A stretch of 42,633 nucleotides of DNA, taken from positions 1 through 42,633 of the forward strand of contig JBAWAP010000133.1 of NCBI GenBank assembly GCA_049589355.1, written 5' to 3'. Position numbers and translations under genes: made by a program. This document shows, piece after piece, positions 23,516 to 30,948 of the stretch. This stretch comes from JBAWAP01 sp049589355. GTDB taxonomy: Bacteria > Chloroflexota > Anaerolineae > VGOG01. The notes under the pieces were generated by a model. That model saw only the letters and a program-made list of their open reading frames with translations. It searched no databases and was not told where the DNA came from. Position 1 is the first letter of the stretch, and each line of letters starts with the position of its first letter.

Positions 23516-24455
23516 CTGCCTGCGCCTCCTCCGCAGGGATGAGCCAGCGCGCCTCCCGCAGGCCCATGATACCCCGAGGGCGCGTGACCATCAAGATGAC
23601 CAGCAACAGGGGGCCTACCACCCAGCGCCAGACTCCCAGGGGCCGCAGCAGCTCCAACAGGATCGTGTAAATGGAGGCTCCCAGTACGGAACCCATAATG
23701 CTGCCCGTGCCTCCCAGATAGACCATCACTAACACGTCGGTGGATTTAAGAATAGTGAAGCTCTTGGGATTGATGAATTGCAGCACGTGAGCGAAGAGGC
23801 CCCCGGCGATCCCGGCGAAGAAGGAGGAGATCACGAAGGCCAGTATCTTGGCCTGGCGGGTATTCACGCTGACCAGCTCGGCGGCCACCTCGTCCTCGCG
23901 GATGGAGAGGATGCCTCGCCCATAACTGGAGAAGACGAAATTGCGGATGACGAAGATGGTGATGAGCACCCAGAGGTAAACCCAGGCGACGTTGGTCAAC
24001 TTGCTCATGCCCATGAAACCACGGGGGCCGCCAATGGCATCAATGTTTTCCAGCACGCTCTTGATGATCATATTGAAGGCCAGGGTCACGATGGCCAGGT
24101 AGTCACCCCGGGTCTTGAAGGAGGGGAAGGCCACGATCAAACCCGCCAGGGCGGCGGCGAGACCGCCGAGGAACAGCACCAGTGGGAAAACGAAAGGCCC
24201 CCACGACCTGGGGAAAACCAACACCGTTAGCAGGGAGGAGGCATAGGCCCCAATGGCCATGAAGCCCGCATGTCCCACCGAAAACTCCCCCATGTAGCCG
24301 TTCACCAGGTTCAGACTGATGGTGAGGATGATGTTAATCCCCACATACATGATCACCTGTTGCAGATAAAGGTTGAGGACACCCAACTGGGGGAGCAAAA
24401 TGGACAACAGGAAAAGCAACGTCAAGATCAGAGGGAGCAGCCAACGTCTCTTCAT
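23496..24455 (-). CDS. livM: Branched-chain amino acid type ABC transporter, permease LivM
   Basis: About 319 residues with eight or more hydrophobic segments. LVNGYMGEFSVGHAGFMAIGAYASSLL and GDYLAIVTLAFNMIIK are LivM hallmarks. The ATG at 24455 is 11 bases after the livH stop; the frame runs further upstream across livH, but that part is not LivM-like. Confidence 0.92.
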   Translation of the reverse strand: MKRRWLLPLILTLLFLLSILLPQLGVLNLYLQQVIMYVGINIILTISLNLVNGYMGEFSVGHAGFMAIGAYASSLLTVLVFPRSWGPFVFPLVLFLGGLAAALAGLIVAFPSFKTRGDYLAIVTLAFNMIIKSVLENIDAIGGPRGFMGMSKLTNVAWVYLWVLITIFVIRNFVFSSYGRGILSIREDEVAAELVSVNTRQAKILAFVISSFFAGIAGGLFAHVLQFINPKSFTILKSTDVLVMVYLGGTGSIMGSVLGASIYTILLELLRPLGVWRWVVGPLLLVILMVTRPRGIMGLREARWLIPAEEAQADATATS

Positions 24456-24466
24456 GGTTTCTATCT

Positions 24467-25372
24467 CTATACCTTCTGTTGCACCACCGGCATGCCCAGG
24501 ATACCCGTGGGCTTGAACACCAGGAGGAGCAGGAGCAAGGTGAAAGCCACGAAGTCGCGGTAGGTGGAGGGTAAAAAGGCAGCCACGAAAATCTCTACAA
24601 AGCCCAGGATATAGCCGCCGATCATGGCCCCGCGGATGTTGCCGATGCCCCCTACCACAGCCGAGATGAAGGCCCACCAGCCGATGCGGATGCCCATGTA
24701 GGGATCTATCATGTAGGCGATGCCGTAGAGTATCCCGCCTACGGCCGCTATCGAAGAACCCAGGGCGAAGGTGATGGAAATAATACGATCCGTGGGTATG
24801 CCCATCAACGGCACGACCGTCTTATCGAAGGAGATAGCCCGCATAGCCATGCCGGTCATCGTCTTGCGCACGATGGTATCCAGGATGAACATCACAACGG
24901 CAGAGATGGCCAGGATCATGATTTGGATAGTGGAAATGGCTACCCCTCCCACGTTAAAGTTGATGACCGGGACCACCTGGGGCAGGATACGCGGCTCCGG
25001 GCCGATGGTGGCCAGAGTGAAGTTCTCCAGGAAGAGTCCCACACCCAGCGCCGTGATCACTGCCGAGATGCGCGGGGCCTGGCGGAGAGGCTTGTAGGCC
25101 ACCCGCTCAATGAATACCGCCAGGAGTGAGGTGCCCAACATAGCCAGGAGCAAAGTCAGCACAAAGATGACTGCCGCAGGCAAATGCAAGGTCCACCTCA
25201 GCAGGAACGAGGCAGCGAAGAATCCCAGATAGGCGCTCACCATAAAAATATCGCCATGGGCGAAGTTGATCATCCGCAGGATGCCGTAGACCATCGTATA
25301 GCCCAGGGCGATAAGCGCGTACACGCTCCCCAATTGCAGAGCATTCAGTGTTTGCTGGATGATAAATTGCAT
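24467..25372 (-). CDS. livH: Branched-chain amino acid type ABC transporter, permease LivH
   Basis: 301 residues, polytopic. The landmark LGSVYALIALGYTMVYGILR followed by MINFAHGDIFM is diagnostic for LivH. It partners LivM in the inner-membrane channel. It is separated from livK by a 368-base gap that holds repeats. Confidence 0.93.
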   Translation of the reverse strand: MQFIIQQTLNALQLGSVYALIALGYTMVYGILRMINFAHGDIFMVSAYLGFFAASFLLRWTLHLPAAVIFVLTLLLAMLGTSLLAVFIERVAYKPLRQAPRISAVITALGVGLFLENFTLATIGPEPRILPQVVPVINFNVGGVAISTIQIMILAISAVVMFILDTIVRKTMTGMAMRAISFDKTVVPLMGIPTDRIISITFALGSSIAAVGGILYGIAYMIDPYMGIRIGWWAFISAVVGGIGNIRGAMIGGYILGFVEIFVAAFLPSTYRDFVAFTLLLLLLVFKPTGILGMPVVQQKV

Positions 25373-25433
25373 GCTAAGCCCTCTCTTTCACCGGAAACTC
25401 TCCCCCACAGCCCACTTTTGGAGTTTCAAAATA

Positions 25434-25470
25434 GGATTAGGCGGGTCTCGTTTCCACGAAACCCACCTAA
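25434..25470. repeat. Imperfect palindrome between livK and livH
   Basis: TTAGGCGGGTCTCGT and ACGAAACCCACCTAA pair with two mismatches. It could act as a partial terminator that lowers expression of livHMGF relative to livK, a common arrangement for binding-protein genes. Confidence 0.55.
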
Positions 25471-25527
25471 CCCTCCAACTTAGGGCAATCGCAAAGTCGC
25501 TCGGCAGGTGAGATCAGCCGACGTTCC

Positions 25528-25606
25528 GTCATTGCGAGGCGCGCTTTTTGCGCCGAAGCAATCCCCTACCGGATTGGAGATTGCTTCGCCTTCGGCTCGC
25601 AATGAC
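25528..25606. repeat. Interspersed palindromic repeat (CATTGCGAGG type), copy 2
   Basis: It begins GTCATTGCGAG and ends CTCGCAATGAC, with the inner GCGCTTTTTGCGCC hairpin. It is the same family as 2726-2809. The rest of the livK-livH gap (25373-25740) shows no gene. Confidence 0.85.
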
Positions 25607-25740
25607 TACGTTGGCGGAGCTTGCGATTGCCCTGCCCTCCAACCCTTCAAGGTGTCAGGCCTCCGAGGTTTGGTCAAAACCGCGGAGGTCCTCAATGGAC
25701 ATTGTGGGCATCTACAACATGACGGCCAACAAAAGAGCTA

Positions 25741-26877
25741 TCACGGAGCCGCGGAGGTGTAATACGTGAATTTGCCGCCCTTGATCTGGATGATCACAGC
25801 GCTCTTCACCGGGTCACCAGTGCCCTTGAACTGCATGTCTCCGGTGATGCCTTCGTACCTGGTGATGCTCGCCAGAGCGTCACGCACGGCTTGGCGGTCA
25901 ATTTTGCCCGCAGCCTGGATGGCCTGGAAGGCCAGCCCAAAGGCATCGTAGGTCAGGGCGGCCACGTCATCGGGCGTCTTGCCGTAGGCAGCTTCGTAGT
26001 TCTTGATAAATTTCTGTGCCTTGGGCGTGGCGATGTCCGGAGCGTAGTGGGTGGTGAAGAAGAGCCCCTCGCAATCGGCACCGCAGAGGCCAATGAGCTC
26101 CAGGTTGCCCCAGCTATCGCTGCCAAAGCAGGTACCGGTGTAGCCCAGTTTGTGCGCCTGCTGCACCTGCAGCGGCACTTCACTGTAGTAGTTGGGCAGG
26201 AAGAGGACATCGCCACCAGAGGCCTTGATCTTGGTAAGCTGGGCGGAGAAATCCTTGTCGCCGGTGGTATAGGTCTCGAAAGCCACTACTTTCTTTCCGG
26301 CTTCCTCGAAGGTCTTCTTAAAGATATCGGCGATGCCCTTGTTGTACTCGCTGGCCACGTCATAGAGCACGGCGGCCGTGTTGGCCTTCAAGTCGTTGAT
26401 GGCGAATTTGGCGGCCACCACTCCCTGGAAGTCGTCAATGAAGCAGGCGCGGAACACGTATTTCTTGCCGGCGGTGGTCTTGGGGTTGGTGGACCAGGGG
26501 CTGATCATGGGCAGCTTGGCGTCTTCGCAGACGGTAGAGGCAGGGATGGCGTTGCGGCTGGCATTAGCACCGATGTGCACCAATACCCCGGCGGTGTTCA
26601 GCTTCTGGGCCGCTGCCGCTGCCGACTCGGCCTTATCCTCATTGTCCTCGATCTGCAGCGCAATCTTGTACTTCTTGCCACCAACTTCCAGGCCACCAGC
26701 GTCGTTCACTTCCTTCGCGGCCATCTCCGCAGCATTCTTGCACGAAGCTCCGACCACCGGGATGCCGCCCGTGATTTCGGCATTGACGCCGATCTTGATC
26801 TCCGCTGGCGCCGCGGCTTTACAGCCGGCCAAGACCACGGCCAGCATGAAAAACAAAACCAAAAGCTTCTTAAACAT
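25741..26877 (-). CDS. livK: Branched-chain amino acid type ABC transporter, substrate-binding lipoprotein LivK
   Basis: 378 residues. The signal peptide ends in the lipobox LAGC, followed by a periplasmic-binding type I fold (IKIGVNAEITGGIPVVG, TYDAFGLAFQAIQAAGKIDR). It captures the ligand and delivers it to LivHM. AGGAGGAG lies six bases ahead of the ATG. It is the first gene of the livKHMGF cluster. The ligand cannot be named from sequence alone; the nearby hydantoinase leaves room for an amide or hydantoin-like substrate. Confidence 0.93.
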   Translation of the reverse strand: MFKKLLVLFFMLAVVLAGCKAAAPAEIKIGVNAEITGGIPVVGASCKNAAEMAAKEVNDAGGLEVGGKKYKIALQIEDNEDKAESAAAAAQKLNTAGVLVHIGANASRNAIPASTVCEDAKLPMISPWSTNPKTTAGKKYVFRACFIDDFQGVVAAKFAINDLKANTAAVLYDVASEYNKGIADIFKKTFEEAGKKVVAFETYTTGDKDFSAQLTKIKASGGDVLFLPNYYSEVPLQVQQAHKLGYTGTCFGSDSWGNLELIGLCGADCEGLFFTTHYAPDIATPKAQKFIKNYEAAYGKTPDDVAALTYDAFGLAFQAIQAAGKIDRQAVRDALASITRYEGITGDMQFKGTGDPVKSAVIIQIKGGKFTYYTSAAP

Positions 26878-27253
26878 CTGAGTCTCCTCCTAATGGCATG
26901 TTATAGCCCAGGAATCGTCCCAGGCCTTTGCAAATAGAGAAGGGAGGACAGCCCCATATTCCCTTAGCTACAGCAACTTTTCGTGTCCGCTATCACCTCC
27001 TTGTTGTCTTTTGATTAGTGGCATCTCTGTTGACTGCAAAGATAGGGACAAAGCGTAAGGCCGGTAAGTATTCTAGTTCGGTTGGGCAACTAGAATACTC
27101 TGGGCTTAGCGATTGAAGGAAGTGGAGAATCTTTGGCCGTGAAGCGAATCGCTTATCAGGCCAAAAGACATAGGGGATAAGCATCGCCTTTGATTACTTA
27201 TAATCGTTAAGAAAAGAGTAGAGGATAGCGAGAATTAGATTCTTGGTGAGTTA
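26878..27253. other. Gene-free region upstream of livK
   Basis: No credible coding frame is seen on either strand. Apart from the livK ribosome-binding site, the clear structure is the 12-bp inverted repeat at 27067-27099. No riboswitch core was recognised. The livK promoter must lie here but no convincing -35/-10 pair stands out. Confidence 0.5.
27067..27099. promoter_or_regulatory. Perfect 12-bp inverted repeat, possible operator or terminator
   Basis: AGTATTCTAGTT (27067-27078) and AACTAGAATACT (27088-27099) are separated by 9 bases. The arms are AT-rich, unlike the GC-rich repeat families here. It lies ~190 bases upstream of livK. It could bind a dimeric regulator. Confidence 0.45.
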
Positions 27254-27375
27254 GTATCTGCTCAGGTGCAACGCACTTTTGCCACAGAATCAAGCTGAGT
27301 CGAAGTGCAATCTGGTCAAGCGAGCCATTGAAATCGTGTGAACAAGTGCGTTGCACCTTATGGCTGAACAGTTAC
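27254..27375. mobile_element. MITE-like element with IS66-type ends, copy 2
   Basis: The ends GTATCTGCTCAG and CTGAACAGTTAC match those of the 8718-8840 element (10 of 12 positions pair). Next to them are perfect 15-bp inner inverted repeats AGGTGCAACGCACTT (27264-27278) and its complement (27344-27358). The flanks GTGAGTTA (27246-27253) and GTGAATTA (27376-27383) look like an 8-bp target duplication with one change. There is no coding capacity. Confidence 0.65.
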
Positions 27376-27446
27376 GTGAATTATTATAATGGCAAAGCGT
27401 TGTCTTGTCAAATGTTACCTGTCCCCTTTCCTATTCCCAGGCTAGG

Positions 27447-28292
27447 CTAGAACACGCAGCACTCCCGGCTCTGCACGATGCTCAGACCTAACTCCTCGGC
27501 CAGTTGCACGGCCTCGCGCGCCGGGCTCACGATCTTGTTGAGGCCGGCCCGTACGGCCAGGGGGTCCAGCTTAGCTCGATACTGGCCGCGGGGCCGCATG
27601 CAGCCCAGGTGAAGCGGCCTATCGGGGAAACGCAGCCGGGCCTCGGCCAGGATATTGACTACTGCCTCGATGGGAGGCGGCTGGCAGTCAGCGTAGCGGG
27701 TGCCGGGTGTGGGTATGAAAACGATGAAAACCAGACCGTCTACCCCCAACTCTTGGAGCTTCTCCATGGCTGGGTGCTCGTGGCCGATGGCACCTCCGCG
27801 CAGGCCGATGGTGATGTGAGGAATCACTCTGGTGTGTCGGCGAAGTATCTGGTAAGTTCTCACATAGTCGGCGACAGTACAATCAAGGCCGTAGACCTCA
27901 CGAATGGTATCGTCGTCGCCCACGAAGTCGAAGGAAACGACATCGGTGTAGGGGACGATAGCAAGGAGGTCCGCCTCCTCAATGAGGCCCACGTGCCAGT
28001 TCATCTTGCGCCCCCGGCGGAGGGCTTTTATTTGCTCCAGGTAGCGGGTCACGGGCACGCGCCCTGAGGCATCGCAGCCGCCGGAGATTAGGCAACTGCT
28101 GGCTCCCTCCACTTCGGCTCGCCAGATAGGGGTCATGTGTTGAAGGTAATACCCGCCGCAGTGGGCGCAGTCCAGGTCGCAGTGATGACCGGTGAGGCTG
28201 ATGAGCGCCGTATCGAGCGGATAAACGAACTCGATCTCTGAGGGGAAGTTTGCCTGTCGGACTCGCCAGGCCTCCTCCAAGCGTTCGTGCAT
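27447..28292 (-). CDS. Radical SAM protein, possibly related to lipoyl synthase LipS-type enzymes
   Basis: About 281 residues from the ATG at 28292, the most likely start; the frame is open to 28388. The CxxxCxxC motif that binds the 4Fe-4S cluster and S-adenosylmethionine is clear: CDLDCAHC followed by GGYYL. A second set of cysteines occurs near the C-terminus (LGCMRP and the terminal ECCVF), which could hold an auxiliary cluster. The glycine cleavage operon needs lipoate on GcvH, and split LipS1/LipS2 lipoyl synthases belong to this superfamily, so that role is conceivable. It is only inferred, and no partner gene is adjacent. The promoter is divergent from the antitoxin gene. Confidence 0.75.
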   Translation of the reverse strand: MHERLEEAWRVRQANFPSEIEFVYPLDTALISLTGHHCDLDCAHCGGYYLQHMTPIWRAEVEGASSCLISGGCDASGRVPVTRYLEQIKALRRGRKMNWHVGLIEEADLLAIVPYTDVVSFDFVGDDDTIREVYGLDCTVADYVRTYQILRRHTRVIPHITIGLRGGAIGHEHPAMEKLQELGVDGLVFIVFIPTPGTRYADCQPPPIEAVVNILAEARLRFPDRPLHLGCMRPRGQYRAKLDPLAVRAGLNKIVSPAREAVQLAEELGLSIVQSRECCVF

Positions 28293-28354
28293 GGTGTCTC
28301 TAACTTCCAATTGTTGATCCTGCTTTCCCCTGGGATTTACACGGTTCGTCCTGA

Positions 28355-28383
28355 AGTATAGCAAATCTAGGGCGAGTTGACAA
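28355..28383 (-). promoter_or_regulatory. Sigma-70 promoter of the radical SAM gene
   Basis: On the minus strand TTGTCA (28383-28378) and TATACT (28360-28355) have a 17-base spacer, ~63 bases upstream of the ATG at 28292. Confidence 0.65.
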
Positions 28384-28391
28384 ATCAAGTT

Positions 28392-28420
28392 TTGCCATGA
28401 GTGGTCAATTGAGGTATAAT
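28392..28420 (+). promoter_or_regulatory. Sigma-70 promoter of the antitoxin-like gene
   Basis: TTGCCA (28392-28397), a 17-base spacer and a perfect TATAAT (28415-28420) lie 22 bases ahead of the start codon. It is divergent from the radical SAM promoter. Confidence 0.75.
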
Positions 28421-28442
28421 TGGTTTCTGGGAGGTGATGTCT

Positions 28443-28697
28443 ATGCCTAAGGTGATTTCACAGCAGGTTGAGATTGATCTGAGTCTTGATCAAGTTTTGG
28501 CCGTTGTCCATCAACTGAGGCCCGAGGAGCGAGAAATCATCCGACGGGCGATTGAGCCACCACCGTGGAATCAGCGCCTTGAGGAACTGTTGGCTCGCCT
28601 GTGGGCCTGCGTTGAACACTATCCTATCACCGAGGAAGAAGTTGATGCCGAAGTCGAGCTTGCCCGAACAGCCATCTATGCCCAAGGTAGTAATTGA
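28443..28697 (+). CDS. Antitoxin-like small protein of a PIN toxin-antitoxin locus
   Basis: 84 residues from the ATG at 28443, which lies eight bases after GGGAGG; the GTG and ATG codons just upstream are too close to it. The sequence is charged and helical (LRPEEREIIRRAIE, ITEEEVDAEVELAR), as in antitoxins of the DUF2281 or related types. The 3' end overlaps the start of a PIN-domain reading frame by 20 bases, the usual layout of such modules. The antitoxin role is inferred from size and context. Confidence 0.6.
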   Translation: MPKVISQQVEIDLSLDQVLAVVHQLRPEEREIIRRAIEPPPWNQRLEELLARLWACVEHYPITEEEVDAEVELARTAIYAQGSN

Positions 28698-28887
28698 TAC
28701 CAACTTGTTCGTTCGCGGCCTGCTCAAAGGTCCAGTAACCATGCCGCTTATGCAAGCGTGGAAAGAACACCGCTTCAAGCTTGTGACCTCTCATGGGGGT
28801 GTCGGAATTCTTGGCTGTTTTGGCGTCAATCAGGTAGTGGGTACGGACTTTGGCGGATTGGGAAACCCCCGTCGCTATAATTGTTGA
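28678..28887 (+). pseudogene. Truncated PIN-domain toxin
   Basis: The frame starts MPKVVIDTNLFVRGLL, the N-terminus of a PIN ribonuclease with its first catalytic Asp, and continues to about MQAWKEHRFKLVTS. After that the sequence no longer resembles a PIN domain and ends in a stop at 28887. The remaining catalytic acidic residues are missing, so the toxin is almost certainly inactive. The break point is about 28812. Confidence 0.75.
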
Positions 28888-28895
28888 CGGGGGTT
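28864..28895 (+). promoter_or_regulatory. 10-bp palindrome enclosing a TATAAT, upstream of tgt
   Basis: AACCCCCGTC (28864-28873) and GACGGGGGTT (28886-28895) are perfect inverted arms, and the spacer contains a perfect TATAAT (28876-28881). A well-spaced -35 is not obvious. It could be an operator around the tgt promoter or a transcribed hairpin. Confidence 0.45.
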
Positions 28896-28953
28896 AATCC
28901 ATAGTGTGGCCCCATTTACTGAGACGCAAACTCAAGAGGGGAAGAAACAAGCC

Positions 28954-30138
28954 ATGACGCTTGGTTTCGAGCTTCTCAAAAAAGATCCCTGCAGCCGGGC
29001 TCGCGTCGGCGTGATGCATACCCCGCACGGCCAAATCCCCACCCCGGTCTTTGCCCCCGTGGGCACTCAGGCTACGGTCAAAGCTGTCTCGCCACAGGAA
29101 CTCCAAGAGCTAGGCACCTCGCTCATCCTGGCCAACACCTACCATCTCTACTTGCGCCCTGGACCCGACACCATAGCTGGCTTAGGAGGTCTGCACGGTT
29201 TCATGGGCTGGGATGGGCCCATCATGACCGATTCGGGCGGCTTCCAGGTCTTCAGTTTGGCACACCTGCGGGCTGTGGACATGACGGGAGTGACCTTTCG
29301 CTCCCACCTGGATGGCTCCGAGCACCTCTTCACTCCGGAGAAGGTCATCGAGATCCAGGAGAAGCTGGGGGCGGACATCATCTTGTGCCTCGATGAGTGC
29401 CCGGAGCCGTTGGACTACGATTATAACGTCCAGGCTCTGGAGCGCACCCACCACTGGGCCGAACGCTGCCGGGCCGCTCACACTCGCCGCGACCAGGCCC
29501 TTTTCGGCATCGTGCAGGGTGGCGCTTTCGCCGACCTGCGCCGCCAAAGCGCCGAGTTCATCGCGTCCCTGGATTTTACTGGCCACTCCATCGGCGGCCT
29601 CTCGGTGGGAGAGCCCAAGGAGTTGATGCACGAGATGCTGGAGGTGACCGTGCCTCTCTTGCCCGAGGACAAGCCCCGCCACCTTCTTGGCGTTGGCTCG
29701 CCGGAGGATATCTTCGGCGGTGTGGCCCAGGGTATTGACATCTTCGATTGCGTCCTGCCCACTCGCATCGCCCGCAACGGTGCACTCTTCATTCACACTG
29801 GCCGCCTCAACATCAGGAACGCTCAATACGCCGACGACCCCGCTCCCATTGAGGAGGGGTGCGAGTGCTACACCTGTCGCCACTTCTCCCGGGCCTACTT
29901 GCGCCACTTGGTCATGGCTAAGGAGATCTTAGGCTTTCGCCTGGCCACCCTGCACAACCTGCACTTCATGCTGAATCTGATGCGGGAGATCAGAGAAGCG
30001 ATCCTCGCCGGCACCTTTTCTGCTCTGAAGCAGGAATTCCTGGCCAATTACGAAATCGTCCCCCACGAAGTAAGGCAGCGGAACAGGGAAGCAAGGAGCA
30101 GGAGGCAAAGAGCAAGAAGCAGGGAGCAAGAGGAATGA
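28954..30138 (+). CDS. tgt: tRNA-guanine transglycosylase (queuine tRNA-ribosyltransferase)
   Basis: About 394 residues. It exchanges guanine 34 in certain tRNAs for the queuosine precursor. The nucleophile region TDSGGFQVFSL (Asp near 93), GIVQGG, GIDIFDCVLPTR and the zinc site CECYTC with the downstream His are all present. The start ATG at 28954 follows GAGGGGA; a GTG at 28906 is in frame but less likely. The last ~18 residues are a charged tail (REARSRRQRARSREQEE) encoded by a 7-bp-period array, an extension beyond the normal Tgt end. It overlaps uppP by 4 bases (ATGA). Confidence 0.95.
   Translation: MTLGFELLKKDPCSRARVGVMHTPHGQIPTPVFAPVGTQATVKAVSPQELQELGTSLILANTYHLYLRPGPDTIAGLGGLHGFMGWDGPIMTDSGGFQVFSLAHLRAVDMTGVTFRSHLDGSEHLFTPEKVIEIQEKLGADIILCLDECPEPLDYDYNVQALERTHHWAERCRAAHTRRDQALFGIVQGGAFADLRRQSAEFIASLDFTGHSIGGLSVGEPKELMHEMLEVTVPLLPEDKPRHLLGVGSPEDIFGGVAQGIDIFDCVLPTRIARNGALFIHTGRLNIRNAQYADDPAPIEEGCECYTCRHFSRAYLRHLVMAKEILGFRLATLHNLHFMLNLMREIREAILAGTFSALKQEFLANYEIVPHEVRQRNREARSRRQRARSREQEE
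30078..30137. repeat. GGAGCAA-type 7-bp repeat encoding the tgt tail
   Basis: Units such as GAAGCAA, GGAGCAG and AGAGCAA repeat every seven bases to the stop codon of tgt, forming a single arm without an inverted partner. Confidence 0.8.
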
Positions 30139-30947
30139 ATATCGTTCAAGCCCTCGTCCTGGGCATCCTACAAGGGGCCACAGAGTTCGTGCCCATCTCC
30201 AGTTCGGGACACCTGGTGCTGGTGCCCTGGCTTCTTGACTGGGCGGAGCCAGGCCTGGTCTTTGATACCGTCGTCCATTGGGGTACCCTGGTGGCTATCC
30301 TGGTCGTCTTCTGGCGCGACCTCGTTGCCCTGGCGAGGGCCTGGGCGAGGAGCCTGGTGGAGCGCAATCTGGGTCAGACAGAAGCCCGCCTAGCCTGGCT
30401 GATCATCGTGGGCACCCTTCCCGCCGCCCTGATAGGCTTCCTTTGGGAGGACTTCTTCGAGAGCCTGTTCAAGTCTCCCGGGCGGGTGGCCGCTCTTCTG
30501 TTGGTCACGGGGGCCATCCTGGCTGCCAGCGAGCGACTGGGCAAGCGCCAACGTTCGCTGGGCGATCTAAACTGGCTAGACTCCGTCCTCATCGGCCTGG
30601 CTCAAGGCTTGGCTATCGCCCCAGGCATCTCCCGCTCTGGGGCGACTATAGCCATGGGATTGCTGCGCGGGGTCAAACGGGAAGCGGCGGCCCGCTACAG
30701 TTTCCTCCTGGCCACACCGATTATCTTCGGGGCCGGGCTTCTGCAACTGATAGGACTGTTCCAGGCTGGAGCGGTCGGAGCCCAGTTGTTGCCCCTCGTC
30801 ATCGGCTTCCTGGCGGCGGCGATCAGCGGCTACCTGTGTATCAAGTGTCTGCTGGCGTATCTTCAACGGGGCAGGCTCTATGTTTTCGCCATTTACTGCT
30901 GGTTAGCGGGGATCGCATCTCTGGCCATATTCTTGATGAGAGGTTAG
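30135..30947 (+). CDS. uppP: Undecaprenyl-diphosphatase (UppP/BacA)
   Basis: 270 residues with about eight membrane segments. The motifs QGATEFVPISSSGH and PGISRSGATIAMGLLRG are those of the UppP family, which dephosphorylates undecaprenyl pyrophosphate to recycle the peptidoglycan lipid carrier. Overexpression of this family is known to give bacitracin resistance. It overlaps tgt by ATGA and is followed by pstS after one base, so the three genes are probably cotranscribed. Confidence 0.96.
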   Translation: MNIVQALVLGILQGATEFVPISSSGHLVLVPWLLDWAEPGLVFDTVVHWGTLVAILVVFWRDLVALARAWARSLVERNLGQTEARLAWLIIVGTLPAALIGFLWEDFFESLFKSPGRVAALLLVTGAILAASERLGKRQRSLGDLNWLDSVLIGLAQGLAIAPGISRSGATIAMGLLRGVKREAAARYSFLLATPIIFGAGLLQLIGLFQAGAVGAQLLPLVIGFLAAAISGYLCIKCLLAYLQRGRLYVFAIYCWLAGIASLAIFLMRG

Positions 30948-30948
30948 A

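Noticed and set aside
25891..26937. Open frame of 348 codons on the plus strand opposite livK
   Set aside because: livK is certain from its lipobox and fold motifs; the opposite frame has no domain and no ribosome-binding site.
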